Shown one piece after another: positions 42,339-51,815 of a stretch of DNA of 64,000 nucleotides. The notes below the pieces were generated by a model. The model was not told the DNA's origin. It searched no databases and saw only the letters and a list, made by a program, of their open reading frames with translations. Made by a program: the position numbers and the translations under genes. Numbering within the stretch: position 1 is the first letter of the stretch; the number at the start of each line of letters is the position of its first letter. The stretch spans positions 62,001-126,000 of the forward strand of contig NZ_JAPWKB010000008.1 in assembly GCF_028283785.1 (NCBI RefSeq), in the 5' to 3' direction. This stretch comes from Paraburkholderia sp. (lineage in GTDB: Bacteria; Pseudomonadota; Gammaproteobacteria; Burkholderiales; Burkholderiaceae).

Positions 42339-44036
42339 ATGGAATTCAAAACCTATCCCTTTTCTGCAAAAAAATATCCAGCCAAGGTGCCGCAACTGGA
42401 CAATGGCATCGAGGTTAGGCGACATGCGGTTACGATCGTCGGCGGCGGCCCGGTCGGCTTGACGGTCGCCCTCGGCCTGGCGAACCACGGCGTACCTTCC
42501 GTGTTGATCGAAGCCGACGATTCAGTGTGCTATGGCAGTCGTGCAATCTGTATCTCGCGCCGGAGCCTGGAGATCATTGAGCGCCTGGGTGCTGCGGACG
42601 GATTTTTGAAAACCGGCTTGCCGTGGGCTGGCGGGCGTAGTTTCTACCGCGACACCGAAGTGCTGCACTTCAAGATGCCGCAGGACGAGAACCAGAAGCT
42701 GCCGCCCATGGTGAACCTCGCCCAATACCATATCGAGCAATTCCTGCTGGACGCCGCAGAAAAGAAATCGGATCTGATAGACATCCGCTGGCAGACACGG
42801 GTTACCGCGATCGATTCGCGGGCAGACGGCGCGACACTTGAACTCAGTACCCCCGAAGGTGACTATTCGCACAACACGGACTGGGTCGTCGCCTGTGACG
42901 GCGGGCGCAGCACGATTCGCGAGTCTCTCGGTCTGCAACTCAAGGGCACGAGCTACGAGGGCCGTTATGTGATCGTCGATATCGAGCTTGAGAGCGACCG
43001 GCCGACCGAACGCCTGGCCTACTTCGACCCTTCGTCCAACCCCGGTTCCACCGTCCTGGTCCACAAGCAACCTGACAACGTCTGGCGCATCGACTATCAA
43101 CTGCGTGACGGCGAAGACGCCGAGCAGGCCGTGAAGCCGGAGAACGTGATGCCGCGCGTGCAGAGCTTGCTGGACATGATGGGCGAGCGCGGCGCCTGGG
43201 CGCCGATCTGGATTACGATTTACAAAGCCAACGCGCTGACCCTGGAAAGCTATCGCCACGGTCGCGTGCTGTTTGGTGGCGATGCGGCTCACCTGGTTCC
43301 GATTTTTGGTGTGCGCGGCGCAAACTCAGGCATTGACGACGCGGACAATCTGGCGTGGAAACTGGCCTTCGTGGTCCGCGGCCTCGCCTCCGACGGATTG
43401 CTCGACAGCTATTCGGCCGAGCGCGTCGCTGCGGCGCACGAGAACCTCAGGCACGGCACCAAGAGTACCGAATTCATGGCGCCGCCGTCGTTCGCCTTCG
43501 ATCTGATGCGCAAAGCCGTGTTGAGTCTGGCGAGCAGGCATGAACGCGTGCGTTCGTTGATCAACCCGCGACAGACCTCGGCCATTACCTATAGCGCATC
43601 GCCGCTAAACGCTGCGGAACTTGATCCAAGCGCGTTTGCTGCTGGTCCGGTGCCGGGCGGCGTGCTTCCCGAGTGTCCGTTGACGATCGTCGAGGATGGC
43701 AACGCGCGGGAAGCTCATCTGACAGACCTTGTCGCCCCCTGCTTTACGGCCTTGTATTTCAGCGAGGACGGTAGGGTGCCCCCGGAATTCTCTGCGCTCG
43801 AGGAAACGCTTGGAAGGGGCAAGCTGCCTTTCAAGCTGGTCCCCGTGAGCTCGCATCTAGACCCTGAGAATAAACGCGAACACAACTGGGACCACACGGG
43901 ACGACTGTTCGCCATGTACGACGCAACACCCGGCACCGTGTATCTGGTTCGTCCGGACGGTCATGTACTGGGGCGCTGGCGCGCAGCAGGCGCGGCGGAG
44001 ATTGCAACCTCCATTCACCACGCGCTTCACACGTGA
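42339..44036 (+). CDS. FAD-dependent aromatic hydroxylase (MhpA/phenol-hydroxylase group)
   Basis: Class A flavoprotein hydroxylase of 565 residues. GGGPVG (35-40) is the FAD-binding fold, CDGGRS near 185 the DG motif and GDAAHLVPIFGVRGANSG near 312 the GD motif. The C-terminal part has the thioredoxin-like fold of phenol-type hydroxylases, ending with VYLVRPDGHVLGRW. Relatives are MhpA (3-(3-hydroxyphenyl)propionate hydroxylase) and pentachlorophenol monooxygenase. TTAAGGAG at ideal spacing precedes the ATG. It is followed by a DUF2783 gene, a partner commonly found with this type of monooxygenase. Confidence 0.92.
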   Translation: MEFKTYPFSAKKYPAKVPQLDNGIEVRRHAVTIVGGGPVGLTVALGLANHGVPSVLIEADDSVCYGSRAICISRRSLEIIERLGAADGFLKTGLPWAGGRSFYRDTEVLHFKMPQDENQKLPPMVNLAQYHIEQFLLDAAEKKSDLIDIRWQTRVTAIDSRADGATLELSTPEGDYSHNTDWVVACDGGRSTIRESLGLQLKGTSYEGRYVIVDIELESDRPTERLAYFDPSSNPGSTVLVHKQPDNVWRIDYQLRDGEDAEQAVKPENVMPRVQSLLDMMGERGAWAPIWITIYKANALTLESYRHGRVLFGGDAAHLVPIFGVRGANSGIDDADNLAWKLAFVVRGLASDGLLDSYSAERVAAAHENLRHGTKSTEFMAPPSFAFDLMRKAVLSLASRHERVRSLINPRQTSAITYSASPLNAAELDPSAFAAGPVPGGVLPECPLTIVEDGNAREAHLTDLVAPCFTALYFSEDGRVPPEFSALEETLGRGKLPFKLVPVSSHLDPENKREHNWDHTGRLFAMYDATPGTVYLVRPDGHVLGRWRAAGAAEIATSIHHALHT

Positions 44037-44065
44037 TCACAACCACCCTCACAAAGGAGAACGCG

Positions 44066-44245
44066 ATGACCGATAGCGACCTCGATACCGTCTATACCCG
44101 ACTGTGCAAGACCATGACGCAACTGGGCGAGGCGAACACGTCCTTGTTCCTCGCGCGGTTTGCGATGCTCGCGATCGATACGATCGACGACCCGTCCGTC
44201 GCGCTGCACCTGATCGACGACGCAAGCGAGGGCTTGCCTGAGTAA
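44066..44245 (+). CDS. DUF2783-family small protein
   Basis: Small acidic protein of 59 residues, starting 29 bp after the FAD hydroxylase stop with AAAGGAG ahead of its ATG. The sequence (DLDTVYTRLCKTMTQLGE, then LFLARFAMLAI and DPSVALHLIDDA) is the DUF2783 pattern: a short helical protein that is repeatedly found next to FAD-dependent aromatic hydroxylases. The function is not established; a role as hydroxylase accessory subunit is an inference from conserved linkage. Confidence 0.85.
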   Translation: MTDSDLDTVYTRLCKTMTQLGEANTSLFLARFAMLAIDTIDDPSVALHLIDDASEGLPE

Positions 44246-44290
44246 GAGCGGGTTGCGGGCTTCGCAGGCAAGTGAGGCCTACGACATCCC

Positions 44291-44415
44291 CTACATCAGG
44301 TTGAAATACTCCCGCTGCTCCCACTCCGACACTTCGGACTCGTAGCGCGCGATTTCCGCGCGTTTGATCCTGACGAAATAGTCGATAAACCCGCGCCGAA
44401 CGCTTCGCGCAGGAT
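44291..44415 (-). pseudogene. C-terminal fragment of a glutamine-synthetase-family protein
   Basis: The minus strand encodes FIDYFVRIKRAEIARYES followed by EVSEWEQREYFNLM and a TAG at 44291-44293. This is the characteristic end of GlnA/PuuA-like glutamine synthetases. A preceding REAFG segment joins only after a one-base frame change near 44396. Only about 40 of some 450 residues remain, with no start, so it is a relic. Confidence 0.7.
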
Positions 44416-44520
44416 CGCGCGTTGCGATTCGACTGCCCACTGGTCGTGAACGTTGATGTCGTGACCCATGCCGGTGTACGTCTCGGTCAATTGCTCGCCG
44501 CGACGGCCGATATCGACGGT
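44416..44520 (-). pseudogene. Possible Rieske-oxygenase fragment
   Basis: Directly before the glutamine-synthetase relic, in the same strand, the frame reads TETYTGMGHDINVHDQWAVESQ. This resembles the part of phthalate-type Rieske oxygenases just before the GPIxDRTxEHLG motif, which is missing. The match rests on a short stretch, so the identity is tentative. Confidence 0.4.
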
Positions 44521-44523
44521 GCG

Positions 44524-44720
44524 TACGAAGTCGAACTGGCGAGAACGGGGCGATGAATCACGGTCATACGAGCGGCAAGTCTGCTCGAGAGCCTGCTTCA
44601 ACAGTGGGTGGATGTGGACTATAGCTGCGGAGAAGGGATATGCGGCGCGCGCTGGCGGCAAGGTGATGTTGGTGCGTGTGTCGCATGCCGCAGGGGAGAG
44701 GCTGACCTTGGACCTTTGAG
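44524..44720 (+). pseudogene. C-terminal relic of a VanB-type oxygenase reductase (2Fe-2S domain)
   Basis: The plus strand encodes YEVELARTGR, an in-frame TGA, then SLLESLLQQ and VDVDYSCGEGICGA, the start of the plant-type 2Fe-2S domain of phthalate-dioxygenase-type reductases (compare the intact gene at 4583-5575: VDYSCREGLCGAC). The second pair of cysteines is disrupted (GARWRQGD). With the nonsense codon and no upstream domains, it is a relic. Confidence 0.75.
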
Positions 44721-44810
44721 CGTTAAATCACGACCATAGTGACGAAACCCCGTGCGCGCAGATCGATCTCAACCGCCGCAGCGGATGAGATCGATGACTG
44801 TGCGGGTCGA

Positions 44811-46058
44811 TCAGAAACGATGGCGCAGCGAGATGTGCACGCCGAGCTGGTGGTTGCTGGCCGACGGCGTTTGTCCGGTCAACGCGGCAACGGCAGGTTG
44901 ACCGAGGGAATCGGTGCCGGCAGCGTGTTCGTAGACGAGCACACCGTAGATATCGGTCAGACGCGACAACGTGTAATCGGCGCCCGTCGCGAGAAGATGA
45001 TAGGTCGCGCTTCCACGATTGCTTGCGCCGGAATTGTGCGTGTAGTCATACGACGCGCCTGCCGACCATGCCGGAGAAAAGCGGTACGACATGCTCGCTT
45101 CGGCGCTGTTGAAGGTCGCGTTACCCGAGTAGTTGAACGGATTCGGACCGTCGGCGAGATTGCCCAGATGCTTGAACTGCGTATTCGTATAGACCACGTT
45201 GAAGGTGGCCGCGCCGACCTTGTACGATGCGCCGGTGGCGATGATCTGCAAGGTCTTCGCGGACGCGTATCCGGCAATCGTCGGAACCGACTGGGCGGTG
45301 GTCGCCGAACCGACGCCGCCCAGGTTGTTGCTGGCCGCGGTGGTGCCGGCGTTCGCCTGGCTGCCGTAGAACGAGAAGTTCGGGTCGCGGGCGTTCAGGT
45401 AAGCCACTGCGACGGACAGCGGGCCCTGCGCATACGCGGCGCCGAGCGAATAGATCTGCTTTTGCGTCACGCTGCCGGCGACACCGCCGACGCTATACAC
45501 ACCGCCAAACGACAAGCCGTTGTACGACGGGCTCAGGTAGCGGATCGAGTTGTTGCTGCGGCGCGTGTTGGCGAGGTTATCGACGTCGCCCGGGTGCGAG
45601 ACCATGTATCCGCCCCACGTTGCGACGGCGGCGAACGGTTGCACGAACATATCGACCGCGTCGTATTGCCGGCCGGCCGTGATCGTTCCGAGCGTATTCG
45701 ATTTCAGGCCGACGAAAGCCTGCCGCGCGAATTCCGCACCGCCGAGGGCGATCGTGCCGTTGCCGCCGCTAAAGCCGTTTTCCAGCGTGAAGATCGCCGC
45801 GTTGCCGCCGCCCAGATCCTCGGACCCGCGAATGCCCCAGCGCGAACCCGTCACGCCCGACGTCGCCGCGTCCTGAAACGAGTATTGCGATGCGCCGGTC
45901 AATGCGCCGTTGGTGCGGCCCGTTTGCGCGTTGCTGGTGTAGCTGAGACCCACATCGATGAGCCCGTATAGCGTGACGCTGCTCTGTGCAAATGCGGAGG
46001 AGGAGAGGCTTGCAGCCGCAACGGTCGCCAGGGCGCCGAACGCTTTCGTCTTCGTCAT
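44811..46058 (-). CDS. Gram-negative porin, OmpC-like
   Basis: Outer-membrane trimeric porin of 415 residues. The signal peptide ends in SSAFA and is followed by QSSVTLYGLIDVGLSY. Family motifs are RWGIRGSEDLGGGNAAIFTLENGF, FARQAFVGLKSN, TITAGRQYDAVD, and it ends HISLRHRF with the C-terminal Phe for assembly. It lies convergent to the aromatic hydroxylase module and may admit its substrate, but general porins in this family are promiscuous. It is distinct from the partial porin at the left edge. Confidence 0.95.
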   Translation of the reverse strand: MTKTKAFGALATVAAASLSSSAFAQSSVTLYGLIDVGLSYTSNAQTGRTNGALTGASQYSFQDAATSGVTGSRWGIRGSEDLGGGNAAIFTLENGFSGGNGTIALGGAEFARQAFVGLKSNTLGTITAGRQYDAVDMFVQPFAAVATWGGYMVSHPGDVDNLANTRRSNNSIRYLSPSYNGLSFGGVYSVGGVAGSVTQKQIYSLGAAYAQGPLSVAVAYLNARDPNFSFYGSQANAGTTAASNNLGGVGSATTAQSVPTIAGYASAKTLQIIATGASYKVGAATFNVVYTNTQFKHLGNLADGPNPFNYSGNATFNSAEASMSYRFSPAWSAGASYDYTHNSGASNRGSATYHLLATGADYTLSRLTDIYGVLVYEHAAGTDSLGQPAVAALTGQTPSASNHQLGVHISLRHRF

Positions 46059-46303
46059 GATTTTCGATTTAATTTATCACCGTACCCGTCGATGCACGGG
46101 AATCGATGCCGCGAGGGGGCGAAGTTTTTATCACGAAAGCATGGCGCTGCGCGTGGAAATGCCGCATTGATGCAAAAAAACGTCATTCACGAGCGGGTGC
46201 CGCGCGGTGGTGGACCGCACGGGCGAGGGCGTATCTGTCAGCGCGCGTTCGGGGCCGCGCGCGTAATCAAGGGCGCATATCAGTGGCGCGTCTTCAGTGG
46301 CAT

Positions 46304-46753
46304 TCAGTGATACGTCGTCGTGGACGACTGCAGCTTCGTCAGGTCGCCGTGCATGAACCGGAACCAGCCCTGGGCGCTTTGCATCACGACTTCATCGCCT
46401 TGCCAGAACACGCGCCTGACGGTCATGCGCCTGCCCGTGCGTTGCACGAGCGGCGGGTGGCGTCGAAAGTCGTATAGCACCGGGCCCGAATCGGTTTGGA
46501 CGAGTGAGCGAACCACGGCGTCGTTTGCATTGCCGATGTCGTCGAAATGCGTGAGTGCTTTCGCGCTGAACCGGTCGAGAGGGGCGTTGTCGAGCGTGGC
46601 GACGAAATCGTGGTTGTCGCGCACGAATTGCAATTCGCCGGACGGCGTGACGAACGGGCCGGGCGCGTTGCTTTGCGCATGCGCGTACGTCGCGAACGAG
46701 GCGGCGGCGAGTGCGTTGAGTGCAGTGAATGCAGCGAGGATCAGTCGTTTCAT
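46304..46753 (-). CDS. Secreted hypothetical protein
   Basis: Protein of 149 residues with a clear signal peptide (1-26, MKRLILAAF... to YAHA). AAGGCAAT precedes the ATG. The mature part (PGPFVTPSGELQFVRDNHDF; LVQTDSGPVLYDFRRHPPL; RMTVRRVFWQGDEVVMQSAQGWFRF) looks like a small beta-rich periplasmic domain. I do not recognise a named family. It is monocistronic between the porin and acnB. No Cys, so no disulfides or lipobox. Confidence 0.75.
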   Translation of the reverse strand: MKRLILAAFTALNALAAASFATYAHAQSNAPGPFVTPSGELQFVRDNHDFVATLDNAPLDRFSAKALTHFDDIGNANDAVVRSLVQTDSGPVLYDFRRHPPLVQRTGRRMTVRRVFWQGDEVVMQSAQGWFRFMHGDLTKLQSSTTTYH

Positions 46754-46897
46754 ATTGCCTTCGGGATCGGGCGGGCCTTGCTAATTTTAGTAGTCTTTTC
46801 GCTCGCTGATCTCACGCCGCCGTTTCACCGTCGATGCGCTCGCCGTCCACGTTATCCAGCGCGTTCAGCAGCCCCGCGAGCCACTTTTCCGAGCCCC

Positions 46898-46938
46898 AAA
46901 AAAAATGGCGCCGCAGACGTTCTGTCTGCGGCGCCATT
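46898..46938 (-). terminator. Rho-independent terminator of acnB
   Basis: A perfect 15-bp stem (AATGGCGCCGCAGAC and its complement, loop GTTCT) lies about 47 bp after the acnB stop. On the minus strand it is followed by a run of eight T (A 46898-46905 on the plus strand). This is a textbook intrinsic terminator. Confidence 0.93.
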
Positions 46939-46984
46939 GCGTGGCGCTACGACGAAAACAACACGCCGTAGCCCAAGCTCACGC

Positions 46985-49570
46985 TTACATCTTCACGGTG
47001 TCTGCCACTTCCTTGAAGTCTTCGATCTGATCGAAGTTCATGTATTGGTAGATCTTGTCGCTGTCGGCGGTCAGCACGCCCATGTCGGCCATGTATTCTT
47101 CCTTGCTCGGAATCTTGCCCAGACGCGAGCAGATTGCCGCCAGTTCCGCCGAGCCGAGATACACGTTCGTGTTCTTGCCCAGACGATTCGGGAAGTTACG
47201 GGTCGAGGTCGACATGACCGTCGCGCCTTCGCGCACCTGTGCCTGGTTACCCATGCACAGCGAGCAGCCCGGCATTTCGGTGCGGGCACCGGCCGTGCCG
47301 AACACGCCGTAGTGGCCTTCTTCAGTCAGCTGCTTCTGGTCCATCTTGGTCGGCGGGGCGACCCACAGCTTGACCGGGATGTCGCGCTTACCTTCGAGCA
47401 ACTTCGATGCAGCACGGAAGTGACCGATGTTGGTCATGCACGAGCCGATAAAGACTTCGTCGATCTTCGCACCGGCCACGTCCGACAGCGTCTTCACGTC
47501 GTCCGGATCGTTCGGGCAGGCCACGATCGGTTCGTGGATGTCGGCCAGGTCGATGTCGATGACGGCAGCGTAGTCGGCGTCAGCATCCGGCGACAGCAGT
47601 TGCGGGTCGGTCAGCCATTGTTCCATCGCCGCGATACGGCGCTGCAGGCTGCGCGGGTCCTGATAGCCCTGCGCGATCATCCACTTCAGCAGCGTGATGT
47701 TGCTGTTGAGGTACTCGATGATCGGTTCCTTGTTCAGGTGCACCGAGCAACCCGCGGCCGAACGCTCGGCGGACGCGTCCGACAGTTCGAACGCTTGCTC
47801 GACCTTCAGTTCGGGCAGACCTTCGATTTCGAGAATGCGGCCGGAGAAGATGTTCTTCTTGCCTTGCTTGGCCACCGTCAGCATGCCTTGCTTGATGGCA
47901 TACAGCGGAATTGCGTTGACCAGGTCACGCAGGGTCACGCCCGGCTGCATCTTGCCCTTGAAGCGGACCAGCACCGATTCCGGCATGTCCAGCGGCATCG
48001 TGCCGGTGGCAGCGGCAAAGGCGACCAGGCCCGAACCGGCCGGGAAGCTGATACCGATCGGGAAACGCGTGTGCGAGTCGCCGCCGGTGCCGACGGTGTC
48101 GGGCAGCAGCATGCGGTTCAGCCACGAGTGGATCACGCCGTCGCCCGGACGCAGCGCGATGCCGCCACGGGTGCTGATGAAGTTCGGCAGCGTGTGGTGC
48201 GTCTTCACGTCCACCGGCTTCGGATACGCAGCGGTGTGGCAGAACGATTGCATGACGAGGTCGGCCGAGAAGCCGAGGCACGCCAGATCCTTGAGTTCGT
48301 CGCGGGTCATCGGGCCCGTGGTGTCCTGCGAGCCGACCGAGGTCATCTTCGGTTCGCAGTACGTGCCCGGGCGCACGCCCTGGCCTTCCGGCAGACCGCA
48401 CGCGCGGCCGACCATCTTCTGCGCCAGCGAGAAGCCCTTGCCGCTGTCGGCAGGCTGTTGCGGCAGGCGGAACAGCGTGGACGGCGCGAGACCCAGCGCT
48501 TCACGTGCCTTGGCGGTCAGGCCACGGCCGATGATCAGCGGAATCCGGCCACCGGCGCGCACTTCGTCGAACAGCACGTCGGACTTGACCTGAAACTCGG
48601 CGATCACTTCGCCGTTCTTCAGTGCCTTGCCGTCGTACGGGCGCAGTTCGACCACGTCGCCCATTTCCATGCTCGACACGTCGAGTTCGATCGGCAGGGC
48701 GCCGGCGTCTTCCATCGTGTTGTAGAAGATCGGGGCAATCTTGCTGCCCAGGCATACGCCACCGAAACGCTTGTTCGGGATGAACGGGATGTCTTCGCCC
48801 GTGAACCACAGCACCGAGTTGGTAGCCGACTTGCGCGAGGAGCCGGTGCCGACCACGTCGCCCACGTAGGCGACCAGGTGACCCTTTTCCTTCAGCGATT
48901 CGATGAACTTGATCGGGCCGCGCTTGCCGTCTTCTTCCGGGGTGATGCCGGGACGGGCGTTCTTCAGCATTGCCAGCGCGTGCAGCGGGATGTCCGGGCG
49001 GGTGGTGGCGTCCGGTGCCGGCGACAGGTCGTCGGTATTGGTTTCGCCCGTGACCTTGAAGACGGTAACGGTCAGGCTTTGCGGCACTTCCGGACGGCTC
49101 GTGAACCATTCGGCGTCGGCCCAGCTTTGCAGCACGGCCTGAGCGTGGGCGTTGCCTTTGTCGGCCAGGTCCTTGACGTCATGGAACTGGTCGAACATCA
49201 GAAGGGTTTTCTTCAGCGCGTCGGCGGCCACCGTAGCGACTTCGGCGTCGGTCAGCAGTTCGATCAGCGGCTGGATGTTGTAGCCGCCCAGCATCGTGCC
49301 GAGCAATTCGGTGGCGCGGGCGCGCGAAATCAACGAGCAGGCGGTCTGGCCTTTAGCCACGGCGGCCAGGAAGCCGGCCTTCACGCGAGCGGCTTCGTCC
49401 ACGCCGGCGGGCACGCGATACGTGATCAGTTCGAGCAGGGTCTGCTCTTCGCCAGCAGGCGGATTCGTCAGCAGTTCGACCAGTTCGGCGGTCTGCTGAG
49501 CCGTCAGCGGCAGGGGGGGAATACCGAGCGCGGCGCGAGCGGCCACGTGAGCACGAAAGTTTTCAAGCAT
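46985..49570 (-). CDS. acnB: Aconitate hydratase B
   Basis: Bifunctional aconitase B of 861 residues: citrate to isocitrate in the TCA cycle, and 2-methylisocitrate chemistry. The N-terminal HEAT-like domain (1-160, [28 protein letters not shown]) is specific to AcnB, followed by the swivel domain and the three aconitase domains. The 4Fe-4S cysteines are in FIGSCMTN and in PGCSLCMGN (C-x2-C). Length and order match E. coli AcnB. It is monocistronic, with a strong terminator downstream and a palindrome about 120 bp upstream that could be its operator. Nothing is abnormal. Confidence 0.98.
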   Translation of the reverse strand: MLENFRAHVAARAALGIPPLPLTAQQTAELVELLTNPPAGEEQTLLELITYRVPAGVDEAARVKAGFLAAVAKGQTACSLISRARATELLGTMLGGYNIQPLIELLTDAEVATVAADALKKTLLMFDQFHDVKDLADKGNAHAQAVLQSWADAEWFTSRPEVPQSLTVTVFKVTGETNTDDLSPAPDATTRPDIPLHALAMLKNARPGITPEEDGKRGPIKFIESLKEKGHLVAYVGDVVGTGSSRKSATNSVLWFTGEDIPFIPNKRFGGVCLGSKIAPIFYNTMEDAGALPIELDVSSMEMGDVVELRPYDGKALKNGEVIAEFQVKSDVLFDEVRAGGRIPLIIGRGLTAKAREALGLAPSTLFRLPQQPADSGKGFSLAQKMVGRACGLPEGQGVRPGTYCEPKMTSVGSQDTTGPMTRDELKDLACLGFSADLVMQSFCHTAAYPKPVDVKTHHTLPNFISTRGGIALRPGDGVIHSWLNRMLLPDTVGTGGDSHTRFPIGISFPAGSGLVAFAAATGTMPLDMPESVLVRFKGKMQPGVTLRDLVNAIPLYAIKQGMLTVAKQGKKNIFSGRILEIEGLPELKVEQAFELSDASAERSAAGCSVHLNKEPIIEYLNSNITLLKWMIAQGYQDPRSLQRRIAAMEQWLTDPQLLSPDADADYAAVIDIDLADIHEPIVACPNDPDDVKTLSDVAGAKIDEVFIGSCMTNIGHFRAASKLLEGKRDIPVKLWVAPPTKMDQKQLTEEGHYGVFGTAGARTEMPGCSLCMGNQAQVREGATVMSTSTRNFPNRLGKNTNVYLGSAELAAICSRLGKIPSKEEYMADMGVLTADSDKIYQYMNFDQIEDFKEVADTVKM

Positions 49571-49688
49571 TGGGGACCTGCTGGTATTGCGTTTCTGGGG
49601 GGAGGCTTTTCAGGCCTCCGAGACTGTTCAGGGCACTGCTTTAATCGGGATTCTATTCGCGATATTCCGCAACGTCAAATGTCTTATG

Positions 49689-49700
49689 TCTTATATAAGA
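49689..49700. promoter_or_regulatory. Palindromic operator candidate upstream of acnB
   Basis: A perfect 12-bp palindrome TCTTATATAAGA, preceded by the direct repeat GTCTTAT-GTCTTAT (49681-49694), lies 119-130 bp before acnB. Short AT-rich palindromes of this kind are typical of GntR-type regulators of TCA-cycle genes in beta-proteobacteria. No regulator gene for it is in the window. Confidence 0.5.
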
Positions 49701-49830
49701 GTTGAAAGTAAAGCGTTGGGAATCAGGGTCGCAAGGGCACGCCGGGCATTGAGTTCGATATCTGGCGACTATGTGGGATCGTTGTCGCAGGCGGTTTTCC
49801 GGGCGATTCCGACGCTGTCGAGCGCGGTTG

Positions 49831-50793
49831 CTAGTTCGATTGCCGGACGGCGCGGCGCGTCTTTGCTTCCGGGCGAGCAGCCGTTTCGCTGTGCAATGCC
49901 TGTTCGACGAACGCGATGAAAACGCGCGCTTTCCCATTCAGTGCCGAGCGCTCGGCGACGCACGCGTAGAGGTCCATTGGTTCTGGCTCGGCGTAGGCAG
50001 TGTTGCTGCTACCAGGTTGGAACAACGGCAGCAAACGTCCGCTGTCGATCAGCGGTTGAGCAACGAAACTGGCGAGCCGCGCGATACCGCCGCCGTTCGC
50101 AGCGATCTGCGCGAGCATATCGATGTCGTCGCAGACGAAGGCCGGTTTGACTTGCGCGTCGAAACGCCGGCCGTCCCGCACGAAACCCCACGGGAGGAAA
50201 CGTCCATCGGTCGGATATCGAAAGACCACGCACGCGTGATGTTTCAGGTCCTCGGGCGTATCGGGCACGCCCGCGTGGTCGAGATACGCGCGCGACGCGC
50301 AGAACACGAACGGTCGCGACGCAATCTTCCGGGCGACCAGCCGATCGTCGAGTTGCGCGGCGATACGAATGCTCACGTCGATACCTTCCAGCCGATGATC
50401 GACGGGCCGGTCGGTGCCGATGAGTTCGAGGTCGATACGCGGATAGGCAGCCTTGAACGCGGGCATTAGCGGCGCGAGCACATGACGACCGAACGCCGCC
50501 GTCGTCGCCACGCGGAGCGGCCCTTGCGGCGCGGTCCCGGAGGTCGCGGCCTGCGACGCGAGATCGATATCGCCGGGAATGTGCCGCACCTTCTCGTAAT
50601 AGCGCGCGCCGCTTTCGGTGAGCGCCATGCTGCGTGTCGTGCGCGAAAGCAGGCGCACGCCCAGATGAGATTCGAGTCGCGTGATGCCCTGACTGACGGC
50701 GGCGGCGCTCACGCCTTGCGCGCGCGACGCCGCCGCGATACTGCCGGTCTCCACGACGCGGATGAAGCTGTTGATCAACCCGAGAATGTCCAT
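49831..50793 (-). CDS. LysR-family transcriptional regulator
   Basis: LysR regulator of 320 residues. The winged helix spans about 1-60 (INSFIRVVETGSIAAASRAQG; VSQGITRLESHLGVRLLSRTTR) and the substrate-binding domain about 90-300 with GPLRVATTAAFGRH. The ALTESG-YYE pattern places it in the CrgA/DmlR-like subgroup, which usually regulates an adjacent divergent gene. The divergent neighbour is the small DUF2798 membrane protein at 50930. The effector is unknown. Confidence 0.92.
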   Translation of the reverse strand: MDILGLINSFIRVVETGSIAAASRAQGVSAAAVSQGITRLESHLGVRLLSRTTRSMALTESGARYYEKVRHIPGDIDLASQAATSGTAPQGPLRVATTAAFGRHVLAPLMPAFKAAYPRIDLELIGTDRPVDHRLEGIDVSIRIAAQLDDRLVARKIASRPFVFCASRAYLDHAGVPDTPEDLKHHACVVFRYPTDGRFLPWGFVRDGRRFDAQVKPAFVCDDIDMLAQIAANGGGIARLASFVAQPLIDSGRLLPLFQPGSSNTAYAEPEPMDLYACVAERSALNGKARVFIAFVEQALHSETAARPEAKTRRAVRQSN

Positions 50794-50929
50794 TGCCCGT
50801 CGTCGCCTTGTCGTCTGTTTCGTAAATTTTACTTAAGAATGAATCAAGTAACGCGCGACTACCGACGGGTTCAGCTGCTTGCTACGCTGGCGATCCTCCC
50901 AACCAGCCAACCCCAACGAGGTTTTATCG

Positions 50930-51190
50930 ATGACTTCAGATAGCTCGCAACGTCGGCGGTTTCGCTTCCCGACGGCCGCCACGCCTTACGTCTTTGCGCT
51001 GTATATGGCCACCATCATGGCGTTCCTCATGTGTCTCGTGATTACCTTCGCTGAATTCGGCCTCGACGGGCACTATGTGGACAATGTGATGAATGCGTAT
51101 CGGGTTGCCATGCCCGCGGCGTTCGTCTGTGTGCTGATCGTGCGCCCGATCGTCGCTCGGCTCGTTGCGTGGTCGGTGCACGCGCGCTGA
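50930..51190 (+). CDS. DUF2798-family small membrane protein
   Basis: Integral membrane protein of 86 residues with two hydrophobic helices (about 18-42 and 58-78). The sequence ATPYVFALYMATIMAFLMCLVIT and NAYRVAMPAAFVCVLIVRPIV fits DUF2798. ACGAGG lies upstream of the ATG at 50930; longer in-frame starts are unsupported. It is divergent from the LysR gene, its likely regulator. Function of the family is unknown. Confidence 0.82.
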   Translation: MTSDSSQRRRFRFPTAATPYVFALYMATIMAFLMCLVITFAEFGLDGHYVDNVMNAYRVAMPAAFVCVLIVRPIVARLVAWSVHAR

Positions 51191-51386
51191 AAGATGCCAG
51201 CACGTTCACAGCCGGGTTTTACGACGCGGGTTCGCGCTTGCCGCGTGACGGGTGCGCCGGGAAACTCGCTAAAATTGACGGAGTAGCGCCGGTTGCGTCG
51301 ATGTTCCAACGTGAGCGACCGGACGCATTCGTGGCAGGAACGTTCGAGAAACCGGCGGACGTCCGTATCAGAGCTCAGGAATAATC

Positions 51387-51743
51387 GTGGCGATAGCTAA
51401 CGCTTGGATCGAGGTGGAGGCGCGCAGCGCCGATGCCAATACAGTGCCCGGCGAGGATTCAGAAACGCCGCTCCCCACCTATCGGCAGCTGACGCTACTG
51501 CCTGACAGGACCAGACTGAAACACGGCTGGGTGTACGGCTTGCAGGGATGGGCGCGGGGGCGGGGAATGGCCGTGGAGTTCATTTCCGACGTGCTCGACG
51601 TCGCCGTCACGACCGACATGGCCGGCGTGCTCGACTTCGTCAGGGTGGCGTGCGAGAAGGACGTGGTCGACTCGCTGGCCATCGAACTCGCCGGCGAAGA
51701 CGAAGAGCGTCAGTGTTTCCGGATTCGGGCAGAAGCGATCTGA
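51387..51743 (+). CDS. Hypothetical protein
   Basis: Cytosolic acidic protein of 118 residues starting with GTG and with AGGA a few bases upstream. It carries no signal peptide, membrane segment or motif that I recognise. The second half (MAVEFISDVLDVAVTTDMAGVLDFVRVACEKDVVDSLAIELAG) could form an alpha/beta fold. Codon use looks like that of neighbouring genes, so it is probably real. The next gene, a membrane protein, follows about 70 bp later. Confidence 0.6.
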   Translation: MAIANAWIEVEARSADANTVPGEDSETPLPTYRQLTLLPDRTRLKHGWVYGLQGWARGRGMAVEFISDVLDVAVTTDMAGVLDFVRVACEKDVVDSLAIELAGEDEERQCFRIRAEAI

Positions 51744-51815
51744 GCTGCGCTGTCGTGAAGGCGCGGCAAAGGTTCACAGGTTCGACTAACGTTGTTCTTG
51801 ATTGCCCCGGAAGAG

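Noticed and set aside
46547..49705. Very long open frame (over 1000 codons) antisense to acnB
   Set aside because: Its residues are Arg/His/Val-rich low-information text typical of the reverse of a high-GC gene; acnB on the other strand is an unmistakable full-length match.
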